Origin: Novosphingobium sp. 9
Lineage (GTDB): Bacteria > Pseudomonadota > Alphaproteobacteria > Sphingomonadales > Sphingomonadaceae
Reading direction: 5' to 3'
DNA: 64,000 bases
Assembly: GCF_025340265.1 (NCBI RefSeq)
Contig: NZ_CP022708.1
Span: 891,501 to 955,500, forward strand
Shown: positions 43,770 to 53,604 of the stretch, in pieces
How positions within the stretch are numbered: the stretch's first letter is position 1
Layout of the letters: each line of letters starts with the position of its first letter
Program-made: the position numbers and the translations under genes
Notes under the pieces: model-generated
Told to the model about the DNA's origin: nothing
Databases searched by the model: none
The model's input: only the letters and a program-made list of their open reading frames with translations

Positions 43770-43815
43770 TCGTTCAGAAAAGTCGCGCGAAACCTGCCAA
43801 ATTGACCCTGCCTGA

Positions 43816-43837
43816 CCCATTTCGTTCAGGAAATGGG
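43816..43837. promoter_or_regulatory. Perfect hairpin upstream of the terminase, possible cos-region element
   Basis: CCCATTTC / GAAATGGG with a 6-nt loop, directly followed by a run of G, between the HNH and TerS genes. No U-tract. Could be part of the packaging site or a processing element. Confidence 0.35.
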
Positions 43838-43928
43838 GGGGTATCCTGAATTTGGGGGTTGAGAGGGCCTCTGGCGCGCGTGAGCCTAAAAAAGCGCAAA
43901 GCCAGATTGATTGTCGGAGTTGCTCAAT

Positions 43929-44330
43929 ATGGCCACCCGTGGCGCGAAGCCGAAACCGGCAAAGCTGCGGCTGGTAGACGGTACACACCGCACTGCCCGT
44001 CACGGTGACAGCGCTGAAATGCGCGATGCAACCGAGGCAGCTGCAACCAGCTTCGGCAAGTTGGTCAAGCCCGCGCACCTGAAGGGTGAAGCGGCGAAGG
44101 CCTGGAAGAAATTTATCGACCCGGCCGCCTGGCTGGATGGATCGCGCGAACCAGCCGCGATCGCCTTCTGCGAATTGTGGAAGGAGTTTCTCTTTAACCC
44201 GACCGGCTTCCCGGCGTCGAAGCACGGCCAGATGCGCGCCTACATGAGCGAGCTCGGCCTGACCGATGAGCGCAATCGTGGGGACCATGCCACCGAGAAG
44301 GAGAAAGACGAGTTCTTCGGTTCCGACTGA
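43929..44330 (+). CDS. terS: Phage terminase small subunit (P27 family)
   Basis: 133 residues with the P27 start ATRGAKPKPAKLRLVDGTHR and the helical region KAWKKFIDPAAWLDGSREPAAIAFCELW. It recognises the packaging site. ATG 43929 has GGAG 9 bases upstream. Overlaps TerL by 44 bases. Confidence 0.87.
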   Translation: MATRGAKPKPAKLRLVDGTHRTARHGDSAEMRDATEAAATSFGKLVKPAHLKGEAAKAWKKFIDPAAWLDGSREPAAIAFCELWKEFLFNPTGFPASKHGQMRAYMSELGLTDERNRGDHATEKEKDEFFGSD

Positions 44331-46161
44331 CCGGGGGACGCAGTTCGCGCTGGACGTTGCGGCCGGCAAGATCATCGCCGGACCGCATGTACGCAACGCC
44401 TGCCGCCGTCATCTGGACGATCTGCAGAAGGGGCACGAACGAGGACTGACGTACTCGGTCGAGAAGGCCGAGCGCGTCTGGCGGTTCTTCGAGACAAAGC
44501 TGCGCCTGAACGGCGGGCAGTTCGAGGGCAGGCCCTTCACGCTGCACCCGTCGCAGGCGTTCAAGCTCGGCTGCCTGTTCGGCTGGCTGCGCGCCGATGG
44601 CACTCGCCGTTTCCGGCGCGCCTACATCGAAGAAGGCAAGGGCAACGGGAAGTCGCCCTTCGCCGGTGGCGTCGGGCTGTACGGCATGATGGCTGATGAC
44701 GAGCCGGGCGCCGAGATCTACGCCGTTGCGGCACACCGCGACCAGGCAAAGATCCTGTTCAACGATGCTGTCGCCATGGTCGATCAATCGCCCGACCTCG
44801 CCAAGCGGATCACACAGAGCGGTGGGCCGGGTCGGGTGTTCAACCTGGCGTGGCTGGCCAAGGGTTCATTCTTCCGCCCGCTCAGCCGAAGTGCTGGCAA
44901 GTCCGGTTCGGGCCTTCGCCCGCATATCGGCCTGGCCGACGAAATGCATGAGCATCCGAACCGCGATGCGGTGGAGATGATCGAGCGCGGCTTCAAGTTT
45001 CGCCGCCAGCCGCTGCTGCTGATGATCACCAACAGCGGCAGCGACCGCAATTCGATCTGCTACGAGGAGCATGAGCACGCCGTTAGAGTGGCCGCTGGCA
45101 CTGCTACGCCGGGGGAAGATTTCGCGTATGTCGGCGAGGTCATCGACGACAGCACCTTCAGTTGGGTCTGCTCGCTCGATCCGAAGGACGATCCGCTCAA
45201 AGACCCGAAGTGCTGGGCAAAGGCAAACCCGCTGCTCGGCACGATCCTGTCGCATGAGTATCTGGAAGGCGTCGTCGCGCAGGCCAAGGCCATCCCCGGC
45301 AAGCTGAACGGCATCCTCCGCCTGCACTTTTGCGTCTGGACCGATGCGGATGCGGCCTGGATGTCCCGCGCGGTTCTGGAGCCATGCATTGCGGACTTCG
45401 ATCCTGCGATCCACCACGGGAAGCAGGTGGCGATCGGCATCGACCTATCGCAGAGCCGCGATATCACGGCCAAAGCCAATGTCGTCGAGACCGGATCTGT
45501 CGACGTCAAAGTGATTGTCGAAGGCGAAAGCAAGATCGTCTCGAAGCCTACGTACGACGCGTGGATCGAGGCCTGGACGCCCGGCGACACGCTTGATGCC
45601 CGCGCGTTGCGGGACAAGGCTCCGTATGACGTTTGGGTGCGCCAAGGCCACCTGTACGCGCCGAAGGGCCAGAGCATCCGCTTTGACCACGTCGCGCAGG
45701 CGCTGGCCGACGATGAGCGCAACTTTGAAATCTCGGCTGTCGGCTACGACCGGTACGCGTTCCGGCAGTTCGAGAACGAGTGCAATCAGCTGGGCATGAG
45801 CATCCCCTTTGTCGAGCACCCGCAGGGCGGCACGAAAAAGGGCAAGGCCTCTGACTCCATGGTGGAAGAGGCAAGAAATAAGGGCGTCGAGCCCGAAGGT
45901 CTGTGGATGCCCGGATCAGTGCGCGAGCTTGAAAGCGCAATGATGGAAGGCCGCATCCGCATCCGCCGGAATCCGGTGGTGATCTCAGCGATGATGAGCG
46001 CGGTGACGGATGAAGACCGCTGGGGCAATTACTGGCTGGCAAAGGAGCGCGCGGTGAACAAGATCGACGCAGCAGTCGCCCTTTGCATGGCGATCGGTGT
46101 CGCGGCCAAGGTGCCGACCACCACCGGAATTGACGACTGGCTTGCGGCTCTCGCGCAATGA
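44287..46161 (+). CDS. terL: Phage terminase large subunit
   Basis: 624 residues. ATPase domain with P-loop-like EEGKGNGKSPFAGG and Walker B region GLADEMHEHPN. Nuclease domain with acidic residues in IGIDLSQSRDITA, then SAVGYDRYAF and KIDAAVALCMAIG. It packages DNA into procapsids. ATG 44287 has GGGG just upstream; ATG 44266 is possible. The portal gene starts 4 bases before its stop. Confidence 0.94.
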   Translation: MPPRRRKTSSSVPTDRGTQFALDVAAGKIIAGPHVRNACRRHLDDLQKGHERGLTYSVEKAERVWRFFETKLRLNGGQFEGRPFTLHPSQAFKLGCLFGWLRADGTRRFRRAYIEEGKGNGKSPFAGGVGLYGMMADDEPGAEIYAVAAHRDQAKILFNDAVAMVDQSPDLAKRITQSGGPGRVFNLAWLAKGSFFRPLSRSAGKSGSGLRPHIGLADEMHEHPNRDAVEMIERGFKFRRQPLLLMITNSGSDRNSICYEEHEHAVRVAAGTATPGEDFAYVGEVIDDSTFSWVCSLDPKDDPLKDPKCWAKANPLLGTILSHEYLEGVVAQAKAIPGKLNGILRLHFCVWTDADAAWMSRAVLEPCIADFDPAIHHGKQVAIGIDLSQSRDITAKANVVETGSVDVKVIVEGESKIVSKPTYDAWIEAWTPGDTLDARALRDKAPYDVWVRQGHLYAPKGQSIRFDHVAQALADDERNFEISAVGYDRYAFRQFENECNQLGMSIPFVEHPQGGTKKGKASDSMVEEARNKGVEPEGLWMPGSVRELESAMMEGRIRIRRNPVVISAMMSAVTDEDRWGNYWLAKERAVNKIDAAVALCMAIGVAAKVPTTTGIDDWLAALAQ

Positions 46162-47258
46162 GTTGGTGGACAAACGCTCTCAACTGGTTTGGCCTGCCCG
46201 CAGGTGCGCAAGATGGTGATAACCTGCGCACCAACCAGATCACGACCGAGCGCTATAGCGACGAGTGCGCCAGCGGCGCTGCATTGGCGCTCGGCCTTTC
46301 GGCGACGTGGGCATGTGTGAACTTCTGGGCGGGTAACATCGCGGGCTTGCCTCTGACTGTTTATCGTAAGGGGCCGGCTGGCGTGCCGGTTGAAGCCCGT
46401 GACCATCCCTTGTTTTCGCTTCTCCACGATAGCCCTAACTTCGATCAGTCGGCTTTCGACTTTTGGGAGTTCATGTGCGCCTGCCTGGAGTTGCATGGCA
46501 ACGCCTACGCCGAGATCGAGCGGAGGGCGAATGGCTCGATTATTTCACTGACGCCAGTCCGACCCGATATTGTCTGTGTCCGGCGGCTTTGGACCGGCGA
46601 GATCGAGTATAGCTGGGAGGCCGACGGGCGCTCTGTCCGGTCGCAGCAGGATGGCGTGCTCCATATTCGCGGCTTTGGCGGCGGTCCACTTGGCGGTTTG
46701 TCGCCTTTGCAGGTCTGTCGCCGTTCGTTTACGTCGGCGGTAGCGACCGATAGCGCGGCCCGCGCGATGTTCGTGAACGGCGCGCGCCCTTCTGGCATCC
46801 TTTCGACCGATAAGCCGTTAAACGGCGATCAGCGGACCAAGCTTGAAGGGCTGCTTCAGGAAAAGTTCGTCGGCGCTGCCAATTCCGGGCGCCCAATGGT
46901 GCTCGACAACGGGGTGAAGTGGAACCAGCTCTCGATCAGCCCGGAAGATGCGCAGATGCTGGAAAGTCGCCAGTTCAGCGTCGAGGATCTTTGCCGAATT
47001 TTCGAGGTAGACCCTCACATGGTGGGGCATACGGCCGGAAATACCCAACTCGGCAGCAGCATCAGCGATCAGACGCTCTCCCTGCTCAAGTTCAAGATGC
47101 GCAAGCGCCTGAAACGCATCGAAAGTGCGCTGGAGAAGCAGCTTCTTACCCCGGCTGATCGCTTCAATGGGGTGTCTATCGAGTTCAATGTCGAAGGCTT
47201 CCTTCGCGCCGACAGCGCCGGGCGCGCGACGTATTACAACATCATGCAGCAATTCATG

Positions 47259-47266
47259 ACCAAGAA
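47259..47266. repeat. Left copy of the 8-bp IS target duplication
   Basis: ACCAAGAA, repeated at 49756-49763 on the other side of the element. Confidence 0.95.
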
Positions 47267-47376
47267 TGTTGATTGCCACTGAGAAGTGACCCGGGGCGCG
47301 TATAAATTACCGCTGAGAATTGACCCATGTTTTCCTCCCTTCCGGCTGCCAGTCGGAGGGTCTTGGAGTGATCGAC

Positions 47377-48897
47377 ATGGACTTATTCAGTGTGATCCGC
47401 CGGTGGCATTTCCGGCAGGGGATTTCCATTCGGGAGATCAAGCGCCGGACCGGCCTGTCCCGCAACACCATCCGCAAGTATCTGCGCTCCGACACGGTTG
47501 AACCCAGCTTCAAGGTTCCGTTACGGTCGAGCAAACTCGATCCCTTCGCAGACAAACTGACGGCTTGGCTGCGAGTGGAATCCAAGAAATCCCGCAAGCA
47601 GAAGAGGACCGCCAAGCAACTCTACGTTGATCTGGTGAAGCTGGGTTACGATGGTTCCTATAACCGGGTGGCCGCCTTTGCGCGGCGATGGCGGACCGAG
47701 CTTCAGTATCAACAGCAGACCAGCGGGCGCGGGACGTTCGTGCCTTTGGTTTTCCAGCCTGGCGAGGCCTTCCAGTTCGACTGGAGTGAGGATTATGCCG
47801 TGCTGGACGGCAAGGTGACCAAGCTGCAGGTTGCCCATACCAAGCTGGCACATAGCCGCGCCTTCATCGTGCGAGCCTATCTGCTCCAGACCCATGAGAT
47901 GCTGTTCGACGCGCTGGCGCAGGCATTCCGGGTGCTTGGCGGCGTGCCGCAGCGTGGCATCTTCGACAATATGCGGACCGCTGTCGACAAGATCGGGACG
48001 GGGAAGGCGCGGCAGGTCAATGCCAGGTTCGCCGCCATGGCCAGCCACTATCTGTTCGAGGCCGATTTCTGCAATCCGGCTTCTGGCTGGGAGAAAGGAC
48101 AGGTCGAGAAGAACGTCCAGGACGCTCGACGCCGGCTGTGGCAACCGATGCCCAGCTTCCGCGATCTGGCTGAGTTGAACACCTGGCTGGAAGAACAATG
48201 CATCGCCCAATGGGGCGAGATCCAGCATGGTGTCCTGCCCGGCACCGTGGCCGATGCGCACGCCGAGGAAGTTTCCTGCCTGATGCCGCTGGGCCGGCCC
48301 TTCGATGGCTTTGTCGAGCAGATCAAGCGCGTGTCGCCGACCTGCCTCATTGCCTTCGACCGGAACCGCTATTCGGTGCCTGCATCCTTCGCGAACCGAC
48401 CCGTCAGCCTGAGGGTCTACCCGGATCGTCTGGTCATAGCGGCCGAAGGTCAGATCGTGTGCGAACATCCCCGGCTCATCGACCGTTCCCATCACAAGCC
48501 GGGACGCACGATCTATGACTGGCGGCATTATCTGGCGGTGATCCAGCGCAAGCCCGGCGCCTTGCGTAATGGCGCCCCCTTCCTCGAGATGCCCGAAGCC
48601 TTCCGGCAGTTACAGGGCCATCTGCTAAAGCGCCCGGGCGGCGACAGGGAGATGGTCGAGATCCTGTCTCTCGTTCTGCATCATGACGAGCGGGCAGTGT
48701 TGAGCGCGGTCGAGTTGGCTCTGGAAGCCGGTGTTGCCACCAAGACCCACGTTCTCAACATGTTGCATCGCCTTATCGATGGCAAGGTGCCTCCAGCAGC
48801 GCCGATCGATGCGCCTCAGGCCTTGCGTTTGACGCAGGAGCCCGAGGCCAATGTCGTACGCTATGACAGGCTAAGGGAGATCCGCCATGCGTCATGA
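47377..48897 (+). CDS. istA: IS21-family transposase IstA
   Basis: 506 residues. N-terminal HTH ([23 protein letters not shown]), DDE catalytic core with FQFDWSED (first Asp), [12 protein letters not shown] (second Asp) and [13 protein letters not shown] (Glu), then a C-terminal Mu-type beta-barrel ([23 protein letters not shown]). ATG 47377 has GGAG 9 bases before it. The stop overlaps istB by 11 bases. It cuts and joins the element's ends. Confidence 0.95.
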   Translation: MDLFSVIRRWHFRQGISIREIKRRTGLSRNTIRKYLRSDTVEPSFKVPLRSSKLDPFADKLTAWLRVESKKSRKQKRTAKQLYVDLVKLGYDGSYNRVAAFARRWRTELQYQQQTSGRGTFVPLVFQPGEAFQFDWSEDYAVLDGKVTKLQVAHTKLAHSRAFIVRAYLLQTHEMLFDALAQAFRVLGGVPQRGIFDNMRTAVDKIGTGKARQVNARFAAMASHYLFEADFCNPASGWEKGQVEKNVQDARRRLWQPMPSFRDLAELNTWLEEQCIAQWGEIQHGVLPGTVADAHAEEVSCLMPLGRPFDGFVEQIKRVSPTCLIAFDRNRYSVPASFANRPVSLRVYPDRLVIAAEGQIVCEHPRLIDRSHHKPGRTIYDWRHYLAVIQRKPGALRNGAPFLEMPEAFRQLQGHLLKRPGGDREMVEILSLVLHHDERAVLSAVELALEAGVATKTHVLNMLHRLIDGKVPPAAPIDAPQALRLTQEPEANVVRYDRLREIRHAS

Positions 48898-49666
48898 TCC
48901 CGCCAGCGCGGCCATCGTCGTCATGCTGCGCAGCCTCAAGATGTTCGGCATGGCGCAAGCCGCTGGCGATCTGATCGAGCAAGGCGCGCCTGCCTTCGAC
49001 GCTGCCGTGCCGATGCTGTCTGGGCTCCTGAAGGCAGAGATGGCCGAGCGGGAGGTCAGGTCGATCGCCTATCAGATCAAGGCGGCACGCTTCCCGGCCT
49101 ACAAAGATCTGGCGGGCTTCGATTTTGCCGCCAGCGAGATCACCGAAGCCCTCGTACGCCAGCTTCATCAGGGCGACTTCATGGAAAACGCCGACAACGT
49201 CGTGCTGATCGGCGGGCCCGGCACCGGCAAGAGCCATATCGCCACGGCTCTGGGCGTTCAGGCTGTCGAGCATCACCGCAAGAAGGTTCGCTTCTTCTCC
49301 ACGGTCGATCTGGTCAACGCGCTTGAGCAGGAAAAGACCTTGAACCGGTCCGGCCAGCTGACAGAACGCCTGCTACGCCTCGACCTGCTCATCCTCGATG
49401 AACTGGGCTACCTGCCCTTCAGCCCATCGGGCGGTGCCATGCTCTTCCATCTTCTCAGCAAGCTGTACGAGCGCACCAGCGTCGTCATCACCACCAACCT
49501 GAGCTTCAGCGAATGGGCTGGCGTGTTCGGCGATGCCAAGATGACCACCGCGCTGCTCGATCGGCTAACCCATCACTGCCACATCCTGGAGACCGGAAAC
49601 GACAGCTTCCGCTTCCGCGCCAGCACCGCTACGCCCAAAGCCAGAAAGGAGAAGCCCGCACCTTGA
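48887..49666 (+). CDS. istB: IS21-family helper ATPase IstB
   Basis: 259 residues; AAA+ ATPase of the DnaC/IstB group with Walker [11 protein letters not shown], Walker [13 protein letters not shown], and sensor region [11 protein letters not shown]. It forms the oligomer that delivers IstA to the target. Confidence 0.96.
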   Translation: MRHDPASAAIVVMLRSLKMFGMAQAAGDLIEQGAPAFDAAVPMLSGLLKAEMAEREVRSIAYQIKAARFPAYKDLAGFDFAASEITEALVRQLHQGDFMENADNVVLIGGPGTGKSHIATALGVQAVEHHRKKVRFFSTVDLVNALEQEKTLNRSGQLTERLLRLDLLILDELGYLPFSPSGGAMLFHLLSKLYERTSVVITTNLSFSEWAGVFGDAKMTTALLDRLTHHCHILETGNDSFRFRASTATPKARKEKPAP

Positions 49667-49755
49667 ACCTGCCCAAAAACGGCAGCACATAAACCATACC
49701 CACCCGGGTCAATTCTCAATGGAAATCCCGGGTCACTTCTCAGTGGCAATCAACA

Positions 49756-49763
49756 ACCAAGAA
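49756..49763. repeat. Right copy of the 8-bp IS target duplication
   Basis: ACCAAGAA, identical to 47259-47266; the portal frame resumes here. Confidence 0.95.
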
Positions 49764-49877
49764 CGAGATCCGCGCGCTGGAAGGGCTGCCGCCAGTGGAA
49801 GGCGGTGACATTCTCATGGCCCAGATGCAGGATGTACCGCTGAAAGACGCTATCAGCGGCGCATCGGAGAGCACGAA

Positions 49878-50078
49878 ATGACGAAACCCACAGACGACGC
49901 ATCGGCAAAGCTGGAGGCGCATAGAGCCGCCCTTCAGGCATCTGGCGCAATGCCGATGACCGCGGAAGAGATCCTTGCTGGGCAGACACAGGCCGGTGTC
50001 CCGCGCCCCTCCTTCCTCACCGACCACGAAGATGACGGCACGGTCGAATCCGTGTCGGGACCGAAAGGCACGCCATGA
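49878..50078 (+). CDS. Small phage structural-region protein
   Basis: 66 residues, acidic/Pro-rich, flexible in composition (MTAEEILAGQTQAGVPRPSFL). Starts and stops both overlap neighbours by ATGA. Between portal and protease genes. No family recognised. Confidence 0.65.
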   Translation: MTKPTDDASAKLEAHRAALQASGAMPMTAEEILAGQTQAGVPRPSFLTDHEDDGTVESVSGPKGTP

Positions 50079-50707
50079 ACGAACTCGACTTCGAGCTGGA
50101 TACCAAAGCCATTGGCGATGACGGCTCGATTTCGGGCCTCGCGGTTGGCTACGGCAACGTCGATAATGGCGGCGACCAGGTTATGCCCGGTGCGATCACC
50201 GCTTCCCTGGCGAACCGCAAATCGCTTCCGATGCTGCTCTATCACGACCAACGCCGACCGGCGGGAGTCTGGAACAGCTGGCAGGAGACGTCCGATGGCT
50301 TGCTCGTGAAGGGGCGCTTCGCGATGTCGACGCCGACCGGTCAGGAGGCCTATGGCCTCACCAAAGACGGCGCCATCGGCGGTCTTTCGATGGGGTTCAA
50401 GACGATCCGCCAGCGGCTGGAGCAAAAGACGCGCCAGTTGCTGGAGGTTGCGCTCCACGAAATCTCTCTCGTCACAATTCCGATGAATGATCGCACCCGC
50501 GTGCTGAGCGTGAAGGATATTGTCGGGTCTGGCGGTCTGCCGTCCCTCTCCGAATTTGAGTCCGCCCTGCGAGAGGCAATGGGGTTCTCAAAGACACAGG
50601 CCGCCGCGATCGCGGGCAAGGGCCTGTCTCAGCTGCTCCGGGGTGAGCCCGGCAGTGAACACGATGCCGACTTCTGGTCGGCCCTTGGCGCGCAGATCCG
50701 CGCCTAA
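50075..50707 (+). CDS. HK97-family prohead protease
   Basis: 210 residues of the U35 type: SGLAVGYGNVDNGGDQVMPGAI, catalytic His in LLYHDQRRPAGVW, and the Ser region GGLSMGFKT, then LLEVALHEISLVTIPMND. It removes capsid delta domains during maturation. Confidence 0.92.
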   Translation: MNELDFELDTKAIGDDGSISGLAVGYGNVDNGGDQVMPGAITASLANRKSLPMLLYHDQRRPAGVWNSWQETSDGLLVKGRFAMSTPTGQEAYGLTKDGAIGGLSMGFKTIRQRLEQKTRQLLEVALHEISLVTIPMNDRTRVLSVKDIVGSGGLPSLSEFESALREAMGFSKTQAAAIAGKGLSQLLRGEPGSEHDADFWSALGAQIRA

Positions 50708-50732
50708 CTCACCCCCTTTAAGGATTGCTGAA

Positions 50733-52064
50733 ATGAAGAAACTCGCTCTCACGGGCGCGCCTTTTGGCGTGCTCGCAATGTCTGCTGCCATGGGTGGCCT
50801 CACCGCGAACGAACGTCGCCTTGGCCGCCTCCTGCGCGACCCCAATGGTCACCCGAATGCCGGTAAGAGTGCCGCCGAGCTCGCGCTGGAGGTGAAAACG
50901 GCGTTCGAGGCCAAACATGACGAGGTCAAAGCCATCGCCGAGAAGGCTCTGGCTGAGGCGCAGCGCGGCATTCCGATGTCCGAGACGGCAAAGGAGCTCG
51001 CAGACCAGGCGCTGACCGGGCTGAACGAAACCAAGTCTCTGCTTCAGGAAATGGAGCAGAAGATGGCGCGCCGTGGCCCCTCCGGCCCCGAGCGCACCCC
51101 GTCGATCGGCGAGCAGTACGTCGAAAGCGACGAATACAAGTCCGCTTTCGCCAATGGCGCGCGCCAGGGCCAGAACGTGGGCATCGAAGTCAAGGCGATC
51201 ACCAGCCTGACCACCGACGCAGACGGTTCGGCCGGCGATCTGGTACGTCCCGACCGCATCCAGTCGCCGATGCAGATGTTGCCCAACCAGCAGCTGACGA
51301 TCCGCAACCTGATCGCGCCGGGTCAGACCGCATCGAGCTCGATCGAGTACGTGCAGGAAACGGGCTTCACCAACAACGCCGGTATGGTCGCGGAGGGCAC
51401 TCTGAAGCCGGAATCGAGCCTCAAGCTCGACCTGAAGAACGCTCCGGTCCGCAAAATCGCGCACTGGTTCCTTGCATCGGCGGAAATCCTTGCCGACGCT
51501 CCGGGCCTACGCTCGATGATCGACAACCGCCTGCGCTACGGCCTGGGCTTCGTCGAGGATGTCCAGCTGTTGAAGGGCGACGGCACCGGCCAGAACCTCA
51601 GCGGCATCAAGCCCCAGGCCTCTGACTATGCCGTTCCGGAAGGCCTTACCGGCTACGCGACGCCGACCATGATCGACAAGCTCCGCATCGCGCAGCTGCA
51701 GGTTGCTCTGGCGCTGTATCCTGCCGATGGCCAGGTGCTGCACCCGATCGATTGGGCCGTCATCGAAATGATGAAGGACGGCGAGGGTCGCTACCTGATC
51801 GGCAACCCTCAGGGCACGATTGCCCCCACCCTTTGGGGCCTGCCGGTCATCCCGTCGATGGCGCAGACCGTCGGCGAGTTCACTGTTGGCGCCTGGAAGA
51901 TGGGTGCGCAGCTGTTCGATCGCGAGCAGTCCGGCGTTCTCGTCTCCACCGAGGATGGCGACAACTTCCGCCGCAACATGGTGACCATCCTCGCCGAGGA
52001 GCGCCTGGCGCTCACGGTCTATCGCCCGGAAGCGTTCGTCGACGGCGCATTCGCGAACGCCTGA
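50733..52064 (+). CDS. HK97-family major capsid protein
   Basis: 443 residues. The first about 120 residues are a helical delta domain (AAELALEVKTAFEAKHDEVKAIAEKAL...LQEMEQKMARRG) expected to be cut by the protease. The fold-typical segments follow: SPMQMLPNQQLTIRNLIAPGQ, HWFLASAEILADAPGLRSMID, LLKGDGTGQNLSGI, PTLWGLPVIPSMA and the C-terminal NFRRNMVTILAEERLALTVYRPEAFV. ATG 50733 has AAGGA 8 bases upstream. Confidence 0.95.
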   Translation: MKKLALTGAPFGVLAMSAAMGGLTANERRLGRLLRDPNGHPNAGKSAAELALEVKTAFEAKHDEVKAIAEKALAEAQRGIPMSETAKELADQALTGLNETKSLLQEMEQKMARRGPSGPERTPSIGEQYVESDEYKSAFANGARQGQNVGIEVKAITSLTTDADGSAGDLVRPDRIQSPMQMLPNQQLTIRNLIAPGQTASSSIEYVQETGFTNNAGMVAEGTLKPESSLKLDLKNAPVRKIAHWFLASAEILADAPGLRSMIDNRLRYGLGFVEDVQLLKGDGTGQNLSGIKPQASDYAVPEGLTGYATPTMIDKLRIAQLQVALALYPADGQVLHPIDWAVIEMMKDGEGRYLIGNPQGTIAPTLWGLPVIPSMAQTVGEFTVGAWKMGAQLFDREQSGVLVSTEDGDNFRRNMVTILAEERLALTVYRPEAFVDGAFANA

Positions 52065-52072
52065 TCTGGATA

Positions 52073-52100
52073 GAGGGCGCGGGCACCGGCTCGCGCCCTC
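52073..52100 (+). terminator. Strong hairpin after the capsid gene
   Basis: Perfect 9-bp stem GAGGGCGCG / CGCGCCCTC with a 10-nt loop followed by ATTTC. It may partly terminate transcription, keeping capsid mRNA above downstream tail genes. Confidence 0.65.
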
Positions 52101-52119
52101 ATTTCAAGGAGCCGATGCC

Positions 52120-52401
52120 ATGGCTGACAAGAAAACCTACACCGTTCACCGCTCGATGCACGCAGCCGGGAAGAACTATGCTCGCGGCGACACCCGCGAG
52201 ATGACTGAGATCGACGCTGCCGCACTCGTAGAGGCCGGAGCCCTCTCTCTCGCAGGCGAAGATCCGAAGGTTCGCGCCGCCACGGTCAACCACACCTTCG
52301 GGGCAGCTACCAGCGCGGTCAATGATGGCGGTTACACCACCGCGACCGGCGAAAGCGTGGTCGTGAAGAAGGCTGCCGCCAAGTCGGCGGCGAAGGCCTG
52401 A
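52120..52401 (+). CDS. Small phage structural-region protein
   Basis: 93 residues; YTVHRSMHAAGKNYARGDTREMTEIDAAALVEAGAL, then Ala/Lys-rich tail. AAGGAG precedes the ATG. Located between capsid and connector genes, where head decoration or connector genes lie. No family recognised. Confidence 0.62.
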   Translation: MADKKTYTVHRSMHAAGKNYARGDTREMTEIDAAALVEAGALSLAGEDPKVRAATVNHTFGAATSAVNDGGYTTATGESVVVKKAAAKSAAKA

Positions 52402-52404
52402 TAA

Positions 52405-52683
52405 GTGGCGATCGACCTCAGCACTGCGAAGCAGCATCTTCGTGTTGACGCGAGCGAAGAGGATGCGCTGATCGGCGTGTACCTTCTCGCCGCGCAAGGC
52501 TGGGTCGAGAGCTATACCGACAAGACGCTGGCTGACTTCGATCCGGTTCCTGGCGTTCTGGACGCCGCCGTGCTGCTGCTTGTCGGGGATTTTTACGCCA
52601 ATCGAGAGGCCGGCGCGGCAACTCCCGCAATTACCGCCGCTGTAGAGGCGCTTTGCGACCCATATCGCGCGGTGCAGGTATGA
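52405..52683 (+). CDS. Head-tail connector, gp6-like
   Basis: 92 residues with the gp6-like helical start LSTAKQHLRVDASEEDALIGVYLLAAQGWVE and DAAVLLLVGDFYANREAG. GTG start. Overlaps the next gene by 4 bases. Confidence 0.82.
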   Translation: MAIDLSTAKQHLRVDASEEDALIGVYLLAAQGWVESYTDKTLADFDPVPGVLDAAVLLLVGDFYANREAGAATPAITAAVEALCDPYRAVQV

Positions 52684-53063
52684 AAGCCGGGTCTTTCGAC
52701 CGCCGCATCACCGTGATGCGAACCGGAAACCCCGTTGACGACGGCTACAACACCACCCCCGGCGCCCCTGCCCCGCTTTGCACGCGCTGGGCATCGTGGA
52801 AGCCATCGAACGGGCGCGAGGTGTTCGAGAACATGGGCATCGAAGCCAAGGCCGGGGGCACCGTCTGGCTGCGCTGGGACAGCGTGACCGCGACGATCAC
52901 CGAAACGGACACTGTGCAGTTCGCTGGCCGCACCTGGAACATCGTCGGCGTGCAAGAGCTATCGCGCCGCGAAGGTGTCGAGCTGATCGTGGTCGCTGAA
53001 GTTCCGCAGCTCACTGCGGAACAAATAGCAGCGATCCACGCCGCCATCGACAATGGAGGCTGA
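52680..53063 (+). CDS. Head closure / head-tail adaptor protein
   Basis: 127 residues of the SPP1-gp16/HK97 head-closure type: FDRRITVMRTG, LCTRWASWKPSNGREVFE, DTVQFAGRTWNIVGVQELSRREGVELIV. ATG 52680 overlaps the upstream stop. Confidence 0.85.
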   Translation: MKAGSFDRRITVMRTGNPVDDGYNTTPGAPAPLCTRWASWKPSNGREVFENMGIEAKAGGTVWLRWDSVTATITETDTVQFAGRTWNIVGVQELSRREGVELIVVAEVPQLTAEQIAAIHAAIDNGG

Positions 53064-53064
53064 A

Positions 53065-53604
53065 ATGGCCGACAGCACCACCATGAAGCTGACCGGCTTC
53101 TCGGACCTCGAAAAGCAGTTGGCCCAGCTCGCGGACAAGGCCACCATGCGCCGCGTCGGTACGCGTGCCTTGCAGGTCGCTGCCGAACCGATGCTCGCCG
53201 AGGCGAAGCGGCTGGCCCCCGATGACCCGGCCACCGGCGAAGGCAAGTACCTGGTCGAATCCATCAAGATCGGCCGGGCCGCAAATGCAGGACAGCAGCG
53301 AGCCGGGAACAGCGGCACTCAGGTTTCGACCTTCATCGGCATCGATGGCAGCGTGAAGCCCGCCAAGCCTTCAACACGGCGGTTCACCAAGAAAGGCACT
53401 GGCAAGCCCGGCGGCGGCGTCGCGGCCTATTCTATCTTCGAAGAAATGGGCACTGCTACCCATAAGGCGCAACCGTACATGCGCCCCGCCTTCGAGGCGA
53501 TGAAAGAGGAATCGGTCAACCGCGCTGGCGATGCTCTGCGCGAGGATATCGTAGCGACCGCCGCGCGCGCGGCACGCAAGGCAGCGAGGAACAGCAATGG
53601 CTGA
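53065..53604 (+). CDS. HK97-gp10-like minor tail / tail completion protein
   Basis: 179 residues: KLTGFSDLEKQLAQLADKATMRRVGTRALQVAAEPMLAEAKRLAP and EEMGTATHKAQPYMRPAFEA, the latter the family signature. ATG 53065 has GGAGG at 5 bases. Confidence 0.88.
   Translation: MADSTTMKLTGFSDLEKQLAQLADKATMRRVGTRALQVAAEPMLAEAKRLAPDDPATGEGKYLVESIKIGRAANAGQQRAGNSGTQVSTFIGIDGSVKPAKPSTRRFTKKGTGKPGGGVAAYSIFEEMGTATHKAQPYMRPAFEAMKEESVNRAGDALREDIVATAARAARKAARNSNG

Larger units (their letters stand above)
47267..49755 (+). mobile_element. Complete IS21-family element
   Basis: 2489 bp bounded by perfect 29-bp terminal inverted repeats (47267-47295 and 49727-49755; outer end TGTTGATTGCC). Inside each end is a second related repeat (CTGAGAATTGACCCATG-type at the left, GGGTCAATTCTCAATGG-type at the right), the multiple terminal repeats typical of IS21. 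It carries intact istA and istB, transcribed with the late genes. Confidence 0.96.
46158..49881 (+). pseudogene. HK97-type portal protein, split by IS21-family insertion
   Basis: The 5' part (46158-47266) encodes the portal core: LRTNQITTERYSDECASG, TWACVNFWAGNIAGLPLTVY, ... IFEVDPHMVGHTAGNTQLG. It ends in IS-derived codons at a premature stop (47280-47282). The 3' part (49764-49881) continues the same frame, NEIRALEGLPPVEGGDIL...ASESTK. Removing the IS and one copy of the 8-bp target duplication restores about 408 residues. The portal ring cannot form, so virion assembly is blocked unless the IS is lost. Confidence 0.95.
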
